From contig CANFLS010000022.1 of NCBI GenBank assembly GCA_947447955.1, positions 1-43,167 on the forward strand: DNA of 43,167 bases, in the 5' to 3' direction. Origin of the DNA: Flavobacteriales bacterium. Its GTDB lineage: Bacteria; Bacteroidota; Bacteroidia; NS11-12g; UBA955. Below are positions 26,485 to 35,289 of this stretch, in pieces. A program made the position numbers and the translations under genes. The notes below the pieces were generated by a model. It did not search any database. It saw only the letters and a list, made by a program, of their open reading frames with translations, and was not told where the DNA came from. Position 1 is the first letter of the stretch. Each line of letters begins with the position of its first letter.

Positions 26485-28275
26485 TCAATTATTAGTATCT
26501 GGCGAATTTTTCTGGCGAATTTCTGGCGAATTAGCACTCTTCAACTCACCCAATCTCTGCATCTCTTTAAAACCAAGCTCCATAGCGCGTTGAAATACTT
26601 GAAGCCCTTCCGACATTTTCGATCCTGCAAAATACTCTGTCCCTTTTCCTTCTCCCTTTTTGTCCAACAAACCATCTGCAACCATCTTTGAAATCACATA
26701 TTTCACTTGTCCTCTAGACATAAAATTCCTAAGCAAATACTCAAAATCCTTCATCTTTCCCTTTCCAAATTCTTGAATATGATTCATTATCACTATCCCA
26801 ACCTGGTAACCGTCAATTGGTTTACCATCAGTATAAGCCGCTCTGTTATCAGTAAATTCAAAATAAAGTTTTGATAAGATAACCTTTTGAGAATTAGTTT
26901 TACCTACACGTTCGATCAGCTCTTCCTTTTCAAGCTTTTTCAAAATTGCAATATCAATTGATTTCTTTTCTAGACCCTTCCGAATTTCATTTAGGGCAAT
27001 AACTTCATGCACGCTTAACTTTTCTCCATCCTTTCTATCTTGTTGAATTCTTCGAATAAACATTGCAAATGCTTTATCTTCCACAACCCCAGACAGTCGT
27101 AATTCAACTTGATAATTATCCGAGTATGTGTAATTAGGTGATGGCTTGGCTTCTGAAATTGTTTGGTAGAATATTTTATCTACACCCTGACCGCTACGCT
27201 CCACAATACCTGTTTTAGCTAACACATCTGCTAATAATCTGTTTCGAGGTGTGCTGTTAACCGTTATTAAATTGTCTACATTGACACCCAACGGGAAACC
27301 TCCGGGATTAGTGATTATTAATTCAGAGGGATATTGCTTTATCACTATTTCGCTTGACTTACTATAATCTCTGTGAGCAACTGCATTATTAATCGCCTCA
27401 CGAATGACTTCTTTATTAAAAAATGGGATATCAAAAATAAATGCACCCTGTTGCACTGGGATTTTACCATTTCTAGAATTAATAGCACTCCACAATGTAT
27501 CAATTGCGAGAAAATACGGCTGAGAAAATATCTCCTTATTATCAAAAACAATTTGAGACAAACTATTTCTATACTCGAGGTTAATAGCCGATTGAGGGAG
27601 TTTAGATTTTATTGTAAGTTCTTTTCCAACAAGAACCAGTGCAGCATAAGTTACTTTATTTCCTTTAATGAGACCAAGGTCAGATAAGGCTTGAAAATTA
27701 GAAAGTGTTAAAAATCGTGGATTGTTCTGCTTCTCAGAATATGCTTCTTTGAGTTTATTAATTGCAATCTCATCCAAATCATCTATGGTGGTATATAAAC
27801 ATATTTTATCCGAGAAATCAGGTTCTTGTTCTGTTAAAATGGCTAGCATTTCTTCATCACTCATGTTTCGTAAACTTTCACCTACTCGCATCAATGGCAC
27901 TCCTTCGAATTTCATCATCTTGCCGATAGGGCGAGAGGGAATAGTTGTAAGAACAACACGATTATTATCTGTATCAAATAATTCCGATGTACGTATTCGA
28001 ATGCCAAGCTTTTCGTAAACCGCATCTTCCAATTCACCTAATTTGTTTAATCCAAAATCACTTCCAACAACTTTATGGGGTAATGTATCGTCCATTCCAA
28101 GCACAAGAAAACCACCTCCCTCATTTGCTAAGGCAACTATATACCCGAGAAAACACTTTCTTCTTTCCCTTTGATCAGAATGACTTCCGCCATTCCAAGG
28201 GAAGTTATGTTCAGCCCTCTTAAATTCAATTTTGTGCTCACTTTCTTTCAAGTGTTGCAATTCTGCTATTGTCAT
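26485..28275 (-). CDS. AlbA_2 (Schlafen-like) / HATPase_c_4 regulator-type protein
   Basis: This 596-residue protein begins with an AlbA_2 domain (about 1-140): EHKIEFKRAEHNFPW, then FLGYIVALANEGGGFLVLGMDD. In the middle comes an ATP-binding module with REAINNAVAHRDYS and ELIITNPGGFPLGVN (HATPase_c_4). A C-terminal winged-helix region with YVISKMVADGLLDKKG follows. Such proteins often sit in type I restriction operons; a role as regulator or effector is unproven. The ATG at 28275 overlaps the phosphoesterase stop by 4 bp and is preferred over one 12 bp upstream. The 3' end has three near-identical TCTGGCGAATT units, encoding NSPEIRQKNSPD. Confidence 0.85.
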   Translation of the reverse strand: MTIAELQHLKESEHKIEFKRAEHNFPWNGGSHSDQRERRKCFLGYIVALANEGGGFLVLGMDDTLPHKVVGSDFGLNKLGELEDAVYEKLGIRIRTSELFDTDNNRVVLTTIPSRPIGKMMKFEGVPLMRVGESLRNMSDEEMLAILTEQEPDFSDKICLYTTIDDLDEIAINKLKEAYSEKQNNPRFLTLSNFQALSDLGLIKGNKVTYAALVLVGKELTIKSKLPQSAINLEYRNSLSQIVFDNKEIFSQPYFLAIDTLWSAINSRNGKIPVQQGAFIFDIPFFNKEVIREAINNAVAHRDYSKSSEIVIKQYPSELIITNPGGFPLGVNVDNLITVNSTPRNRLLADVLAKTGIVERSGQGVDKIFYQTISEAKPSPNYTYSDNYQVELRLSGVVEDKAFAMFIRRIQQDRKDGEKLSVHEVIALNEIRKGLEKKSIDIAILKKLEKEELIERVGKTNSQKVILSKLYFEFTDNRAAYTDGKPIDGYQVGIVIMNHIQEFGKGKMKDFEYLLRNFMSRGQVKYVISKMVADGLLDKKGEGKGTEYFAGSKMSEGLQVFQRAMELGFKEMQRLGELKSANSPEIRQKNSPDTNN

Positions 28276-29042
28276 AATTCGATACATTTATCTGTTTTAA
28301 AAAGCGCGTTCTCATAGTGCTGGACATAGCCCAATTGATTTGTGACAAGTTTAGTTTTGCCAATGCTAAACTCTGGGATATTACAATGATGATGTCCGTA
28401 TACCCAGTAATCAATGTTGGAAGATTCAATCAAATCAAACAATTCTATCGCAAAAGCTTCATTCAAAGCATCCCCTTTATATTTAGGAGGATAGTTGAGA
28501 AAGGTTGGACAATGATGTGTGAAGACAGCTATATTGCTCTCTTTCGCTGATTTCAATTCATCTTGAATAAAAGCCAGGCAAGTTTTATGAAGAGTATTGT
28601 ATTTCTCTGATGAAAAACGATACTTCCCATATTTTATTAGGTGAAAATCATTCATACTTCTTTCAATCTGCCATTGATTACCGTCACTGATATGGCTCCA
28701 AAGTGTTGAAAAAATTAGTCTTTTGTCGTCATGATCTACTGATGTATTGTTTACCAGGTAAACATTGCTCCTGATTTTTTCATTAATCATTCCACTTTTT
28801 TCAGCAATATCGAATCCGTAGTATTCATGATTTCCAGGGAGCCAATAAGTGTTATCAAAATGGTCTGACAAATAATTAAAAAAATCTTTATGTTTGTCCA
28901 TTACCGCAAAAGGCACAATATCGCCTGCCAATACCAATACATCGCCCGCCGGTTGTAATGGGTGCTTCTTCATTAAATCCTTGTTGGAAGGAAATTCTAA
29001 ATGAAGATCGGAGGCATATTGGATTTTGGCTAACATAATCAA
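28272..29042 (-). CDS. Calcineurin-type metallophosphoesterase of the TIR/SLOG cassette
   Basis: The 256-residue protein has all the metal-binding motifs of the family: DLH (D12, H14), GDIV (D41), GNHE (N71, H72), HHCPTF, and GHHHCN near the C-terminus. It should be a two-metal phosphoesterase or nuclease in the cytosol. Its ATG overlaps the SLOG gene stop by 4 bp, and its own stop overlaps the next start by 4 bp, so production is tightly coupled to the SLOG protein. In a TIR signalling system it could destroy the nucleotide signal or cut nucleic acid as an effector; both are inference. Confidence 0.88.
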   Translation of the reverse strand: MIMLAKIQYASDLHLEFPSNKDLMKKHPLQPAGDVLVLAGDIVPFAVMDKHKDFFNYLSDHFDNTYWLPGNHEYYGFDIAEKSGMINEKIRSNVYLVNNTSVDHDDKRLIFSTLWSHISDGNQWQIERSMNDFHLIKYGKYRFSSEKYNTLHKTCLAFIQDELKSAKESNIAVFTHHCPTFLNYPPKYKGDALNEAFAIELFDLIESSNIDYWVYGHHHCNIPEFSIGKTKLVTNQLGYVQHYENALFKTDKCIEL

Positions 29043-30004
29043 TTACGTTTTGACAAAGTTTTTAAGCCTTTCATTATGAGAAAAACTATCTCATGTATGT
29101 TTTGACTTTCAAACAAAACTAGATTTTCATCAATTGACAAACCATTTAATTCTGAAAAGACTTCAAGGTTGAATTGCTTAAAGAAGTGAATTAGTTTATC
29201 GTAATCCATTGGGATACTTGCCTTCTCTTGGTATTCCTTTTTGAAATTTTGAAGAGTTTCATCATTATACTGAAACTCATTTGTCAGCTCTGTTGGCAAT
29301 TCGCCACAAATAACTTTTGATAGTGATTTTGCAGCACCGCCAAAACCTCCAATGATGTAAACTGGTTTATTCGCTTTTAATGAATAGTAGGCTTCTTCTA
29401 CTATTCCAGGCATATAGCCTAGGAATTTACTTTGCTTGCCACCAACTACAATTCTTGCATGGCTGTTCTGAGCCATTATGTTTCTCATGTCTGAAAAGCA
29501 TTCTGAGTAAATAAATTTATCCTCAATAATATTTTCTGCATCATAATGTCTGCTTATATCAATTTTACCCAAATGCTCTGGTATTTCTATAATAACAGGC
29601 TCGATTTGCTGTTCAACAAAATCTGCTTTTATTTCTAATGTTAGGCTGGTACTGTTCGGGAAAGGAAAGTAGTTTACAAAACGAAATGCGGTATCATTTA
29701 GAAATTTATATTGATAGGACAGTTCTGCAAATAACCGAGTATATCCTTCGTTCTTCAAATGACCACCATACAAAAGAGTTCCACCATTTGCCATTAAGTA
29801 ACGTGCTACCTCTATCATTATATCTTTCAGGTGCTGCTTTGATAAACCCAATTGTTCTAATTCTTCATTTTCTGAAACGGATACAGCTATTCTTATTCCA
29901 TCCAGAATTCCTTTTTCTCTAGATTGGATTTCCAGTTCTTTTTGTTCGACTATTGATTCAGCCAAATTCTCTGAAATGCCGGATATGTTTTTTTCTGTTT
30001 CCAT
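29039..30004 (-). CDS. Stand-alone SLOG-domain protein, probable nucleotide-signal sensor
   Basis: The 321-residue protein has a Rossmann-like SLOG (SMF/LOG) domain. GGTLLYGGH at residues 74-82 follows a helix, and the paired glycine strand ARIVVGGKQ (183-190), PGIVEEAYYSL (199-209) and KPVYIIGGFGGAAK (213-226) resembles the LOG/DprA nucleotide-binding pocket. There is no SIR2, TIR or membrane domain. The C-terminal 100 residues are helical and unassigned. In Thoeris, the SLOG part of ThsA binds the TIR-made cyclic ADP-ribose signal; by analogy this may be the sensor of the cassette. It sits 2 bp after the tandem-TIR gene and overlaps the phosphoesterase gene. Confidence 0.75.
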   Translation of the reverse strand: METEKNISGISENLAESIVEQKELEIQSREKGILDGIRIAVSVSENEELEQLGLSKQHLKDIMIEVARYLMANGGTLLYGGHLKNEGYTRLFAELSYQYKFLNDTAFRFVNYFPFPNSTSLTLEIKADFVEQQIEPVIIEIPEHLGKIDISRHYDAENIIEDKFIYSECFSDMRNIMAQNSHARIVVGGKQSKFLGYMPGIVEEAYYSLKANKPVYIIGGFGGAAKSLSKVICGELPTELTNEFQYNDETLQNFKKEYQEKASIPMDYDKLIHFFKQFNLEVFSELNGLSIDENLVLFESQNIHEIVFLIMKGLKTLSKRN

Positions 30005-30006
30005 CT

Positions 30007-31167
30007 TTATAAGGTTGGTAAATAAATAGGTGTGATGAACTTTATATCCTTATCTAAATCATTCAATATCCTTAGTTCTTCTGCACCTAATGGCGGTTCT
30101 GGATATAGTACTATAAGTTTCTTCTTTTCAGTCAACTTCATTTTATACAAATCGATGTAATTGAGAAGTTCTGGTGGTGATGTGATTGTAACAAACTCAG
30201 CCTTATCATTTTTAAATTTTTCTTCAAAAGATTTTAAAAGTTCTCGTTGATAGAGATTATTTACTACTTGATATAGAGTTAAAGTCAGAATCTCAGTAAA
30301 GCTTGAGTTTTCTTCTTGCTTTAAGGTTATGGTAGGAGTATTGCCCATGTATGGAAATGCTCTTTTTTCACCATTTTTAATATCATGTACTACAATAATT
30401 GAACATTTATTCCTTTTAGCAACTAGTACTTCAATTCTGCACCATTCTCTTGAAGAGTATTCATCCGTATGGAAAACTACCAACGCTGCATTTTCTATAT
30501 TGGCTTCTATTTGCTTTTCAAACTCATAGCCGTCAGCAATATCTACTATGTCAAAGAAAACATCTAGTTTTGTTTCTGATTCAACAAATACTTTAAATTT
30601 CTTAGTTGTTTCTTCACCGTCTTTCTTGGCATGGCTTAGAAATAATTTTACTGGCGATGGAATTTTGCTGCCCTTCTTGTCCATCCACAATGGTTGGAAA
30701 TTCATCAGCAATCTTGCACAATCATGAAGTAATTCTGATTTAATTTTTTTTAATCCTCTATCAATTTCCTCCCGAATATTGATAAATCCATCCTGATACC
30801 TGATAAACTGAATAGATTTAAGACCACAGCCAATTCCAGTAGCTTGTTTGCATAATGCAATTGGATAAACTCGGGTATTATCGTCAGTAAGCCCTACAAG
30901 GTGTTTAGTGTATTCTTGAAAGGCACTATCAACCATGTAGTTTTCATCAATGAGCAGAATAATTGCATTATGAGTTGCAATATTTTTATCGATCGGAATT
31001 AATGAAACACTTCGATAGTAAACTTGTATTCCAAGTCCTCTTGATAATGGTTCTTCAATGTCTCTGCAAAAAACACTGTATAGGTGATTGGCAATAGTCT
31101 TTCCTTCGGCAAATGACGGATGCCAAACAACAAAAAGTGATAGCGGGTATTTAAGTCTGTTTTTCAT
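30007..31167 (-). CDS. Tandem-TIR protein
   Basis: The 386-residue protein has two TIR-like domains. The N-terminal one (about residues 8-140) starts LSLFVVWHPSF and has AIILLIDENYM, but no clear catalytic Glu. The second (about 172-300) starts VKLFLSHAKKDG. It has the BB-loop region DIVDIADGYEFE and SSREWCRIEVLVAK, where E246 is the expected NADase glutamate after WC. The tail has VLYPEPPLGAEELRIL. The ATG at 31167 overlaps the stop of the preceding TIR gene (ATGA); a TTG two codons upstream is ignored. It may make a nucleotide signal or be an NAD-consuming effector. The SLOG gene follows after 2 bp. Confidence 0.82.
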   Translation of the reverse strand: MKNRLKYPLSLFVVWHPSFAEGKTIANHLYSVFCRDIEEPLSRGLGIQVYYRSVSLIPIDKNIATHNAIILLIDENYMVDSAFQEYTKHLVGLTDDNTRVYPIALCKQATGIGCGLKSIQFIRYQDGFINIREEIDRGLKKIKSELLHDCARLLMNFQPLWMDKKGSKIPSPVKLFLSHAKKDGEETTKKFKVFVESETKLDVFFDIVDIADGYEFEKQIEANIENAALVVFHTDEYSSREWCRIEVLVAKRNKCSIIVVHDIKNGEKRAFPYMGNTPTITLKQEENSSFTEILTLTLYQVVNNLYQRELLKSFEEKFKNDKAEFVTITSPPELLNYIDLYKMKLTEKKKLIVLYPEPPLGAEELRILNDLDKDIKFITPIYLPTL

Positions 31168-31955
31168 TCGCAAGTATCTTTATCCATTTGAGGAATAGAT
31201 TTATTCCTGATTTTTTCCGTTTCGCTTTTCCCATTAAATGCATTATCAATGTATTGTTGCATTTTAATACGGTCATCTGTCCAATCGTACAATTTGGCAT
31301 AACCCGAATCGAGATTAGCAGCTAACCTCTTTGGTATATTGACTGCATTGTAATTTTTGCCCTCACCATAGTCCGGATGATTTGGAAGAAGTATTCCTAC
31401 CAAACCTGAATTGCCGCCAACTCTTGATGAAATTGCTCCTGAAATTTCCCAATCCACATGCATTCTACACTTGGTCTTAGGGCCAATTAAAACCACCAGC
31501 ACAGTTGTGTCAGACAAATACTCTTTCTGAATTAACTGCTTGATATATTCATCACTGTTATCTGAATCGATATCACCATCTTCTACAGATTTACTCACAA
31601 TTAAATCTCCAAATAGGTTTTCGAATTTCGTTCTACTATCCTGATCATCCTTGTGATAATAACTTACAAATGTTTTTCTTTTTGTGTCGTTTAAAGGTAA
31701 TTTAAAAGGCCACTTAAAATAACCTCCTTCATATGTAAAAGGATTACCTCGAATCCATTTATCCTGTTCATTCGGATTCGGTGTCATGACGGATATTTTG
31801 TAACCAGTTGTTATCTTATTTTCCAACCATTGTCTGTTTTGTATGGTACCATTATCAAGGCTTTCGTCATCAAATTCATAAACTGTCACATCACGAATGA
31901 GTTGGCAGTCTTCTCTAAAGGAGAGTCTTGTTACGAAGTATTCTTTATTTGCCAT
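31164..31955 (-). CDS. ThsB-like TIR protein with N-terminal extension
   Basis: This 263-residue protein has a TIR-like (DUF1863/ThsB) domain from about residue 92: RKTFVSYYHKDDQ, TTVLVVLIGPKTKCRMHVDWE with the likely catalytic Glu170, and GLVGILLPNHPDY. The first 90 residues form an extra module with WLENKITTGYKISVMTPN that I cannot name. In Thoeris, ThsB proteins make a cyclic ADP-ribose isomer from NAD on phage infection; multiple ThsB copies per system are normal. It lies 5 bp after the smaller ThsB-like gene and overlaps the tandem-TIR gene by 4 bp. Confidence 0.82.
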   Translation of the reverse strand: MANKEYFVTRLSFREDCQLIRDVTVYEFDDESLDNGTIQNRQWLENKITTGYKISVMTPNPNEQDKWIRGNPFTYEGGYFKWPFKLPLNDTKRKTFVSYYHKDDQDSRTKFENLFGDLIVSKSVEDGDIDSDNSDEYIKQLIQKEYLSDTTVLVVLIGPKTKCRMHVDWEISGAISSRVGGNSGLVGILLPNHPDYGEGKNYNAVNIPKRLAANLDSGYAKLYDWTDDRIKMQQYIDNAFNGKSETEKIRNKSIPQMDKDTCE

Positions 31956-31960
31956 ATTTC

Positions 31961-32497
31961 TTAAATTCTAAATCCTAAAAAATCCCAATAATCTTCTTCC
32001 ATACGTTCTCTGGTATTATCAATTATATCAGGAATATTAGTTCTTTTCAAATACGCTTGATTCACCTTATTTTCAAATTCCAATTCAAAATTTTCCCATT
32101 TCATAGTTATTGCAAAGCCTGAATCAAGGTTATCCTGAAATCTGTCTGGAATAGAATGCGACTCAACTGGCAAAAAAATTCCTAATAGCCCATTTGGTTT
32201 GAATGATTTGTAAGAATCATAAGGATGTGTATAGCCCCTTAATGAAGCCCAAATTTCCCAATCAATCCATTTTCGATGGCCAGTTCTTTCTCCAATTAGA
32301 ACAACAGTCACTGAACAATTCCTCATTTTCTCTCTAACTTTTTTGTAAATCGTTTCATCCGTTAAATGCCCGATGTCATCTTTCAATGAATAATCAGATA
32401 CTTTCATTTGAGTGATAACTTTTCTCAGTTTCGATATGTATTTTTGGTTACGTTCGTGATGGTAACTAACAAAGCAGTTTCTTGTCTTTTTTTCCAT
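31961..32497 (-). CDS. ThsB-like TIR protein
   Basis: This 178-residue protein starts directly with the TIR-like fold: RNCFVSYHHERN, a helix, DDIGHLTDETIYKKVREKM, then SVTVVLIGERTGHRKWIDWE with Glu81 in the catalytic position, and GLLGIFLPVESH. Domain and length match single-domain ThsB proteins of Thoeris. It is different enough from its neighbour to sense another trigger, as seen in multi-ThsB systems (inference). It begins 3 bp after the hsdS stop, so the TIR cassette is inserted exactly between hsdS and the following genes. Confidence 0.84.
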   Translation of the reverse strand: MEKKTRNCFVSYHHERNQKYISKLRKVITQMKVSDYSLKDDIGHLTDETIYKKVREKMRNCSVTVVLIGERTGHRKWIDWEIWASLRGYTHPYDSYKSFKPNGLLGIFLPVESHSIPDRFQDNLDSGFAITMKWENFELEFENKVNQAYLKRTNIPDIIDNTRERMEEDYWDFLGFRI

Positions 32498-32500
32498 GCT

Positions 32501-33724
32501 TTATTCTTTAATATTTAATCTCACCTTCCCAGTCAACAACTGTTGCATCAACCCCTTCTTCTGCTCCCTCAACTTCACCGCTTTTGCTTTTAGTAACCAA
32601 ATTTCTTTATCTGCGGCTTGCAGCACTTGGGCTATGGCTGTTTGTTCTTCTTTGGTTTGCGGCAGAACAGCACGAACAATGCTAAAATCTTTGTACTTGC
32701 AATTCAAAGTATCATCCACTAAACCTTGTGAATTACGCCAAAATAGATTGGTCATTTTAGGCATTTTGAACAAGTAAGAAAAGAAAAGTGAATCAGCATT
32801 TTTCTTTGGTGTTACCACAGTATATGCCGGACTAACAATACCTTCTAACCCAGACAAGGCACTACGGCCTTGCCACATTCTCATTGTATTGTAGCCAATA
32901 TCGCCTGGGCAAATTCTTTTGTATTTCGATTTGTCATCATTTGAAGTATCCTTCTTTATAGATTCATCTTGTGGATAGACTCCATTTTGACCAATCGATA
33001 ATAAAGGCAAATCAAAATACTTTGTTTCATTTCTCTCAGAGAACATTTCACTTAAAGGCACCTCTTTCCACTCCCCACCAAACCCCTTCAACCGTTTTTT
33101 CCCAGTGAGCAATTGCTGCATCAGCCATTTTTTGCGGAGTTCTTTTTGGGCAATTAGTTTTTCGGTGGTGTGGATCGCGGTATCGGCCGTGCTGAGCACT
33201 TGGGCGATCGCTTTTTGCTCGGGGATTGGGGGGAGTGGGATTTTGAATTTTTCAAAATCACTTTTAGGAACTTCCAAAAATGTACTCCCATTTCCGAGAC
33301 GCAACAATTCATGCTCTGAATTAATAATTGAATAATAAAGGAATTCAAGATCAACTTTTTTATCATTAGGAATTATGTTTTTGAAACCTTGATTCGTTGA
33401 AATTTCTTCAACAGAAATTGCTGCTTTTCCAATAGTTGCTCTTGTACAAACAATGACACTTCCTTTCGGTAAAAGAGTTGCAGAGCTGTTTTTCAAACCT
33501 GCATCAGATATTTTTACAACTGTTTCTCCAATGTATTTTGAACCGTTCAATTTTGTAATGTCAGTAGGAGTGCACCAATTTATATTTCCATTCCAAAATA
33601 TTTCATTGGTTGTATCAGGTGTTCCTCCAGAAGAAACTTTCCCGATTGAACCTAACTCCGAAATTTCCCAATCACTTGGAGCGTATGATTTATTTGCAGT
33701 AAAAGTATTTTTTGTTTCTGCCAT
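32501..33724 (-). CDS. hsdS: Type I restriction specificity subunit S
   Basis: The 407-residue protein has two target-recognition domains (about 10-160 and 215-360). Each is followed by a conserved helix: PPIPEQKAIAQVLSTAD and TKEEQTAIAQVLQAAD, with LMQQLLTGKKRL and LMQQLLTGKVRL at the ends. This is the complete two-domain HsdS that sets the bipartite DNA target of the methylase and nuclease. Its ATG overlaps the hsdM stop by one base (TAATG). The near-identical ends of the two halves allow recombination between them to shuffle specificity. Confidence 0.94.
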   Translation of the reverse strand: MAETKNTFTANKSYAPSDWEISELGSIGKVSSGGTPDTTNEIFWNGNINWCTPTDITKLNGSKYIGETVVKISDAGLKNSSATLLPKGSVIVCTRATIGKAAISVEEISTNQGFKNIIPNDKKVDLEFLYYSIINSEHELLRLGNGSTFLEVPKSDFEKFKIPLPPIPEQKAIAQVLSTADTAIHTTEKLIAQKELRKKWLMQQLLTGKKRLKGFGGEWKEVPLSEMFSERNETKYFDLPLLSIGQNGVYPQDESIKKDTSNDDKSKYKRICPGDIGYNTMRMWQGRSALSGLEGIVSPAYTVVTPKKNADSLFFSYLFKMPKMTNLFWRNSQGLVDDTLNCKYKDFSIVRAVLPQTKEEQTAIAQVLQAADKEIWLLKAKAVKLREQKKGLMQQLLTGKVRLNIKE

Positions 33725-35283
33725 TATTTCACTAATTGATTTAAGTAATGGTCAATCTCCTTTTGCACTAATACCAATTCTCCTTCCAGTTGCTCTATCT
33801 CTTTTTGCACTCCAGCAATATCCACCTCCGCTTCTTCTTCAAACGTGTCCACGTAGCGAGGGATATTCAAATTGAAATCATTCTCTTCAATTTCTTTAAA
33901 TGTTGCCACATAGCTGTATTTCTCTTCAATAACTCCTGGCTCCATTTTCCCTTTTGCAAATTCACGATACATTGTTACAATATCTTCAATATCGCTGTCA
34001 CGCAGTTTATTTTGGTTTTTTGCGTTCTCGAAATGCTTACTAGCATCAATGAATAATACATTCTCACTGACTTTTGCTTTGTTGAATACCATAATGGCTG
34101 CAGGAATACCTGTTCCAAAGAACAAGTTGGCAGGAAGTCCTATTACCGCTTCCAATAAATTCTCCTCAATTGTTTTCTGCCTTATTTTTCCTTCACTACT
34201 TCCACGGAATAAAACACCATGAGGTACAACAACACCCGCTTTGCCGTGTTCGTTGAGCGTTTCTATCATGTGGCTGATAAAGGCCCAGTCGCCTTTACTT
34301 TTGGGTGGCACGCCTCTCCAAAAACGGTTGTATTTATCCGTTTCAGGGTCGTAACTAATGGTGGTCTTGTCGCCATCTTTGTCTTCCACCTTTCCCCATT
34401 TGTCTAAAGAGAATGGTGGGTTTGCCACTACAGTATCAAACTTCATAAGCGAATCACCTTCTTTCAGTTTTGGGTTGCGTATGGTATCGCCCCAACGTAT
34501 AGCTGCGTTATCAAAGCCATGCAAAAACATATTCATCACCGCCAATGCCCATGTGCTTCCATTGGCCTCTTGTCCGTATAGCGAAAAATTATCTGAGCCC
34601 ACTTCATTACCAGCTTTAATTAATAACGAACCGGAACCACAAGTGGGATCGCAAATACGAGAACCTGGCTTAGAATGAGTGAGTTTGGCCAACAAAGTAG
34701 AAACTTCACTTGGCGTATAAAATTCGCCTGCTTTTTTACCAGCATCACTGGCAAAGTTGGATATTAAGTATTCGTATGCTCCCCCAATAATATCATTTCC
34801 CTCTAAATGCGAAGGACGGAGGTCCAAAGCTTCTTTATTAAAGTCGAGCAACAAGTTTTTAAGACGGGTATTTTTGTCTTTAGGTTCTCCTAATTTGCTG
34901 TTGTTAAAATCAATATTCTGGAAAATACCCGCCCCGTCTTCACTGTATAATTTCTCGCGGTTGGCTTCTTCTAAATCTGCTAACGCAATATTGATAAGTT
35001 CGCCAATATTTGATTCGTTTCGAGAATCATATAGGAATTTAAAATGGCTATTCTCAGGCACAATAAAGCGTTCGTGCTGCATTGCTCGTTTTGCACGTTC
35101 CACATCACCGTTGTATTTTGCCAAGTAGACTTCCATTTTGTCGTCATTTACATCGCTGAGATATTTTAGGAACAACATGGTAAGCACATAGTCTTTGTAA
35201 ACGCCTGGATCAATACTACCTCTAAAGGTGTCGCAAGCCTTCCAAACTGCATCGTTGATGTCTTTCTGAGTTATTTTAGCCAT
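33724..35283 (-). CDS. hsdM: Type I restriction methylase subunit M
   Basis: This 519-residue adenine N6-methylase has the SAM-binding motif DPTCGSGSLLIKAG (about residue 218) and the catalytic NPPF in VVANPPFSLDKWG (about 290). An N-terminal helical domain reads ALVWKACDTFRG-like, and a C-terminal coiled coil holds two long heptad stretches for contact with HsdS. The length is normal. Together with HsdS it forms the M2S1 methylase that protects the host. It starts 6 bp after the stop of the half-HsdS gene. Confidence 0.95.
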   Translation of the reverse strand: MAKITQKDINDAVWKACDTFRGSIDPGVYKDYVLTMLFLKYLSDVNDDKMEVYLAKYNGDVERAKRAMQHERFIVPENSHFKFLYDSRNESNIGELINIALADLEEANREKLYSEDGAGIFQNIDFNNSKLGEPKDKNTRLKNLLLDFNKEALDLRPSHLEGNDIIGGAYEYLISNFASDAGKKAGEFYTPSEVSTLLAKLTHSKPGSRICDPTCGSGSLLIKAGNEVGSDNFSLYGQEANGSTWALAVMNMFLHGFDNAAIRWGDTIRNPKLKEGDSLMKFDTVVANPPFSLDKWGKVEDKDGDKTTISYDPETDKYNRFWRGVPPKSKGDWAFISHMIETLNEHGKAGVVVPHGVLFRGSSEGKIRQKTIEENLLEAVIGLPANLFFGTGIPAAIMVFNKAKVSENVLFIDASKHFENAKNQNKLRDSDIEDIVTMYREFAKGKMEPGVIEEKYSYVATFKEIEENDFNLNIPRYVDTFEEEAEVDIAGVQKEIEQLEGELVLVQKEIDHYLNQLVK

Positions 35284-35289
35284 GATAAT

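Noticed and set aside
29039..32497. Classical Thoeris locus
   Set aside because: No SIR2 or transmembrane ThsA is present; only the TIR and SLOG parts match, so the name is used only as a comparison.
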